This document shows positions 29,993 through 32,301 of a stretch of DNA of 32,301 nucleotides, in pieces. This DNA is from a virus: positions 1-32,301 of the IMG/VR virus record IMGVR_UViG_3300038701_002077; one strand, 5' to 3'. The notes below the pieces were generated by a model. That model was not told the origin of the DNA and did not search any database. It saw nothing but the letters and a program-made list of their open reading frames with translations. Each line of letters begins with the position of its first letter. The stretch's first letter is position 1. The translations under genes and the position numbers were made by a program.

Positions 29993-30263
29993 CATCATTG
30001 ATTTTCCAATAAAACCCGCCAACGCTGTTTCTGTTGTCCCCGAATACGTCATTTATTGGGCCGATGGGTATGGCGACGTTGCCAATATAAAAACCCGCAG
30101 CGAACGCAACGCACGCATCCAGCTCGACAATTTACTGCAAATGAAAAAACCCGCCCTGGTCAAAGCAGACGGGAAAAATTGCGGCGGCGTCATGGAAGTA
30201 CACAACCCAGACGGCACAAAATATTATCGCGCCGTCTTAAACGGCGATTTATGGAGCGCGTAA
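29982..30263 (+). CDS. Hypothetical small protein
   Basis: Encodes 93 residues from an ATG preceded by AAAGGGAA. It appears to be a compact mixed alpha/beta domain (PEYVIYWADGYGDVANI, ARIQLDNLLQM, GGVMEVHNPDGTKYYRAVL). It contains a single Cys, no membrane span and no nucleic-acid-binding motif. No family is recognised. It lies 46 bases before the integrase; that gap holds a small ATCGGG/CCCGAT hairpin and the integrase ribosome-binding site. Confidence 0.65.
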   Translation: MSNNIIDFPIKPANAVSVVPEYVIYWADGYGDVANIKTRSERNARIQLDNLLQMKKPALVKADGKNCGGVMEVHNPDGTKYYRAVLNGDLWSA

Positions 30264-30309
30264 TCGGGGGCAACATCACACCCGATAACCATAAAAGGAG
30301 ACCACAGAC

Positions 30310-31431
30310 ATGGCAAAAATACGCATCCGATATTTCACAACCCGCCCAGGCAAAAACGGCACAGAACGTTATTTCTGGCAACCCAGAACCGAACTGATAA
30401 AGGCGGGCTGGAAAATACAACGCCTGTCCAACAACAAAACAACCGCCCTGCAGGAAGCCGAACGCTTAAATGCCGATCTGGATAAATGGCGCGACGGGTT
30501 AAGGGAAAGCCCAACCAATGCAAAACAAGGATCCATTGAAGCCTTAATACAATCCTTTAAAAACAGCCACCGCTGGAAAGACCTTGCGCCCAAAACCCAA
30601 GAATCCTATCAGTATTGTTTGAAAATAATTATGCGTTGGGCGGGCGATGCACCGGCACGCGCCTTAACCCGAAAAATTGTGCATAATTTTTATCGCTCTA
30701 TGTATGAAAAAACACCGGCAAAGGCCGCCGCTGTTTTGCGTGTCTTGCGTCTGTTGTTGCAATACGCTGTTGATGAAGACATCTTGCACGACAACCCCGC
30801 CACAAAACAACGCATCAAAAACACCGCCAAGAAAGGCATCTTATGGACACCTGCCGCGATCAAGGCTTTTGCAACAACCGCCGATAACATGGGGCAACAC
30901 GGCCATGCCAGTGCCGTTATTCTTAACGAATGGCTGGGGCAACGCATGGGCGATATTCTCAACATGTCACTGGCATCGTATCAAGACGGCAACATCAAAC
31001 TGCGCCAAAACAAAACAGGCGCAACGGTCACATTGCCGGTTGATATTATCCCCAAAATTGCCGACCGCATCAGCTGGCAGATCAACCATAACAAAAACCT
31101 GCCGGTTGTGCCGACGGTCTTGATCGCCCAGGCAAATGGCCAACCCTTTAAAAAAGATTGGTTTGCCCATCTGTTTGCAAAGATCCGCGCCCAGGCCATC
31201 ACCGAACATCCGGACGTGCCGGAACTCAAAGACATGATTTTCAAAAACCTACGCCACACGGCCGTCACACGCATGGCGGAAAGCGGCTGTGAAATTTTGG
31301 AAATCGCAGCTGTCACCGGACACACCGCACAATCTTGCCAAAACATTGTCGATCGCTATGCGATCCGCACAAAGAAAATGGCAGAAAACGCCTTCCGCAA
31401 ACGACAAACCGCAGAAGAAAACCAAACTTAA
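30310..31431 (+). CDS. int: Tyrosine-recombinase integrase
   Basis: Encodes 373 residues. The N-terminal 60-70 resemble an arm-binding domain (MAKIRIRYFTTRPGKNGTERYFWQPR); residues 74-165 are the SAM-like core-binding domain; the rest is catalytic. Active-site residues are Arg212 (GQRMGDIL), Lys235 (NKTGA), Arg315 in LRHTAVTRM, His338 (TGHT) and the nucleophile Tyr350 (VDRYAIRT). The usual first His of HxxR is Lys312, a common variant. AAAGGAG precedes the ATG. The phage integrates at tRNA-Arg through the attP at 2748-2793, about 3.4 kb away on the circle. Confidence 0.93.
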   Translation: MAKIRIRYFTTRPGKNGTERYFWQPRTELIKAGWKIQRLSNNKTTALQEAERLNADLDKWRDGLRESPTNAKQGSIEALIQSFKNSHRWKDLAPKTQESYQYCLKIIMRWAGDAPARALTRKIVHNFYRSMYEKTPAKAAAVLRVLRLLLQYAVDEDILHDNPATKQRIKNTAKKGILWTPAAIKAFATTADNMGQHGHASAVILNEWLGQRMGDILNMSLASYQDGNIKLRQNKTGATVTLPVDIIPKIADRISWQINHNKNLPVVPTVLIAQANGQPFKKDWFAHLFAKIRAQAITEHPDVPELKDMIFKNLRHTAVTRMAESGCEILEIAAVTGHTAQSCQNIVDRYAIRTKKMAENAFRKRQTAEENQT

Positions 31432-31454
31432 AACCAAAAAAGGAGACCATAACC

Positions 31455-31778
31455 ATGAGAAACGACACTTTAAAAACCACAGACTTGAAAGATGAAAAAG
31501 AACTTTTTGAAAAAATCCATGATGCCATCAAACAAGTGGAAGCAGAAAACAAAGGCATCCTTCTTATAACCTTTGAAGAAACCGAAGATCATATATTTAA
31601 GACGCAACAAGTTATTAACAATGTTTCGCCAGCACAGATCGCTATTGGACTACGTGGATTAATTAAAGCATTTCCAAACATTCTTGATGCCCTGCTGAAA
31701 GAAGCCATTGCCGATCTAAAAGAAAATGCCCGTAACGACCCTGCACAAGAAAAGGACAAAGAAAATGACGCAGCCTAA
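31455..31778 (+). CDS. Hypothetical acidic protein
   Basis: Encodes 107 residues from ATG 31455 with AGGAG just upstream; open frame further upstream is inside the integrase gene. The protein is helical and acidic (DEKELFEKIHDAIKQVEAEN), with a middle beta-like segment (GILLITFEETEDHIF) and a hydrophobic helix (PAQIAIGLRGLIKAFPNILDALLKEAIADL), ending in a charged tail. No motif is recognised. It overlaps the XRE regulator by 14 bases and may be co-regulated with it; an antitoxin- or modulator-like role cannot be tested here. Confidence 0.65.
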   Translation: MRNDTLKTTDLKDEKELFEKIHDAIKQVEAENKGILLITFEETEDHIFKTQQVINNVSPAQIAIGLRGLIKAFPNILDALLKEAIADLKENARNDPAQEKDKENDAA

Positions 31779-32160
31779 CAACGAACACCGCATTGACATC
31801 GAAGTCGGCCGCCGCTTAAAGCAGCTCCGCAAGATGAAGGGATACAGCCAAGCGTCTTTGGCGCGGGCTGTTGGCATCACGTTCCAGCAAATTCAGAAAT
31901 ACGAAAATGCAAAGAACCGCCTGTCCGTGTCCCGTTTAACCGCCATTGCACATGTCTTGCAAGTGCCGTTTTCCACCTTTGTTGATCCGGACGCATGCGT
32001 CCCTGGCGTCAACATCGACGGATCCGCGCCCTTGCTAAAAGAATGGCAAAACATCCACAACCCAGAGGACAGAAAACTTGTCTTAAACTTAGCAAAAACA
32101 CTGGCCCAACAAGAACAAACCCGCTGCAAAAACACGCTCGACATGTTTGCCGCAGCATAA
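31765..32160 (+). CDS. XRE-family HTH regulator of alphaproteobacterial type
   Basis: Encodes 131 residues from ATG 31765 (AAAGGA upstream); it overlaps the previous gene. Residues 10-70 are a strong XRE domain: IDIEVGRRLKQLRKMKGYSQ, ASLARAVGITFQQIQKYENA, KNRLSVSRLTAIAHVLQVPF. The rest is a short helical tail with no protease domain. The GITFQQIQKYENA.NR recognition region is typical of small XRE regulators in alphaproteobacterial chromosomes, so the gene may derive from the host. Placed in the rightward operon, it could counter the repressor, control early genes or alter host transcription. It differs clearly from the 28373 repressor. Confidence 0.85.
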   Translation: MTQPNNEHRIDIEVGRRLKQLRKMKGYSQASLARAVGITFQQIQKYENAKNRLSVSRLTAIAHVLQVPFSTFVDPDACVPGVNIDGSAPLLKEWQNIHNPEDRKLVLNLAKTLAQQEQTRCKNTLDMFAAA

Positions 32161-32301
32161 CCACGGCCAACAGCGGGGCGGGCGACCACACAACCACCCA
32201 CCCCGCTGCGGCCACCACACAAAAGAAAGCCTAATAATGAAGAACTTACTAGAAGAAGCTGTAAACCAATACCGCATCGATAATGACCTGATACGCGCGC
32301 A
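32091..32301. repeat. Right copy of 211-bp terminal direct repeat
   Basis: Identical to 5-215 with an offset of 32086. It contains the end of the XRE gene, the intergenic hairpin (32165-32213) and the start of the DUF7694-like gene. It runs to the last base of the window, as expected when a circular molecule is reported with overlapping ends. Confidence 0.95.
32237..32301 (+). CDS. 5' fragment of DUF7694-like gene (duplicate of 151-215)
   Basis: The first 65 bases of the DUF7694-like gene, beginning MKNLLEEAVNQYR, cut off by the window end. It is the same locus as the complete gene at 151-522 and not a second gene. Confidence 0.9.
   Translation, partial: MKNLLEEAVNQYRIDNDLIRA

Noticed and set aside
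1-32301. A phage RNA polymerase or DNA polymerase as in T7
   Set aside because: All large genes are accounted for by packaging, structural, helicase/primase or integrase functions. No polymerase motifs were found.
1-32301. CRISPR array or anti-CRISPR locus
   Set aside because: The only short repeat array (23588-23860) has 8-12-base spacing and mixed orientation, without spacers. No known anti-CRISPR-associated gene pattern was recognised; the host-like XRE gene alone is not enough.

Overview
The window is the essentially complete genome of a small temperate podovirus (short-tailed phage). Bases 5-215 are repeated exactly at 32091-32301, so the sequence reads as a circle of about 32,090 bp opened inside an early operon. 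Host clues point to an alphaproteobacterium: the attP core is the 3' part of a tRNA-Arg(ACG) of alphaproteobacterial type, and one HTH regulator resembles the short XRE proteins common in that class. The host genus cannot be read from the sequence.

Layout. (1) Immunity and lysogeny, 28010-29213: a single-domain HTH repressor is followed by two small exported proteins and a terminator. This cassette lies between two inverted copies of an operator/promoter block, one firing left and one firing right. (2) Rightward operon, 29289 through the origin of numbering to 2704: a 35-residue basic peptide, an AlpA/Xis-like protein, the tyrosine integrase, a second XRE regulator and a chain of small overlapping early genes, two of them with cysteine clusters. 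(3) attP region, 2679-2882: tRNA-Arg identity, an IHF-like site and repeated AAGTCTAACG motifs, then a bidirectional terminator at 2901-2926. (4) Leftward operon, 28276 down to 2953: Cro-like gene, a second putative regulator, a Lys/Ala-rich protein, a zinc-finger protein, Toprim primase, DUF927/SF3-like helicase, an iteron-like array (candidate origin), small and large terminase, GNAT-like protein, portal, Bbp19-like protein, scaffold, capsid, putative decoration protein, tail adaptor, nozzle, three ejection (internal virion) proteins, tail fibre with its accessory gene, and the lysis cassette (membrane protein, small protein, holin, SAR endolysin, overlapping i-/o-spanins).

How it works together. 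I infer that in the lysogen the repressor holds both outward promoters through five CMAACA-N3-TGTTKG operators, while its own operon makes the two envelope proteins, which are candidates for superinfection exclusion. When repression is lost, the left promoter makes regulators, then replication proteins that open the iteron region for host polymerase (no DNA or RNA polymerase gene was seen), then virion and lysis proteins. The right promoter makes integration/excision functions and small host-directed proteins. Structural genes follow the T7/BPP-1 podovirus order. The least described parts are the mirrored operator cassette with its twin-CX3C membrane protein, the iteron array, and the AAGTCTAACG motif shared by attP and the small-terminase gene.
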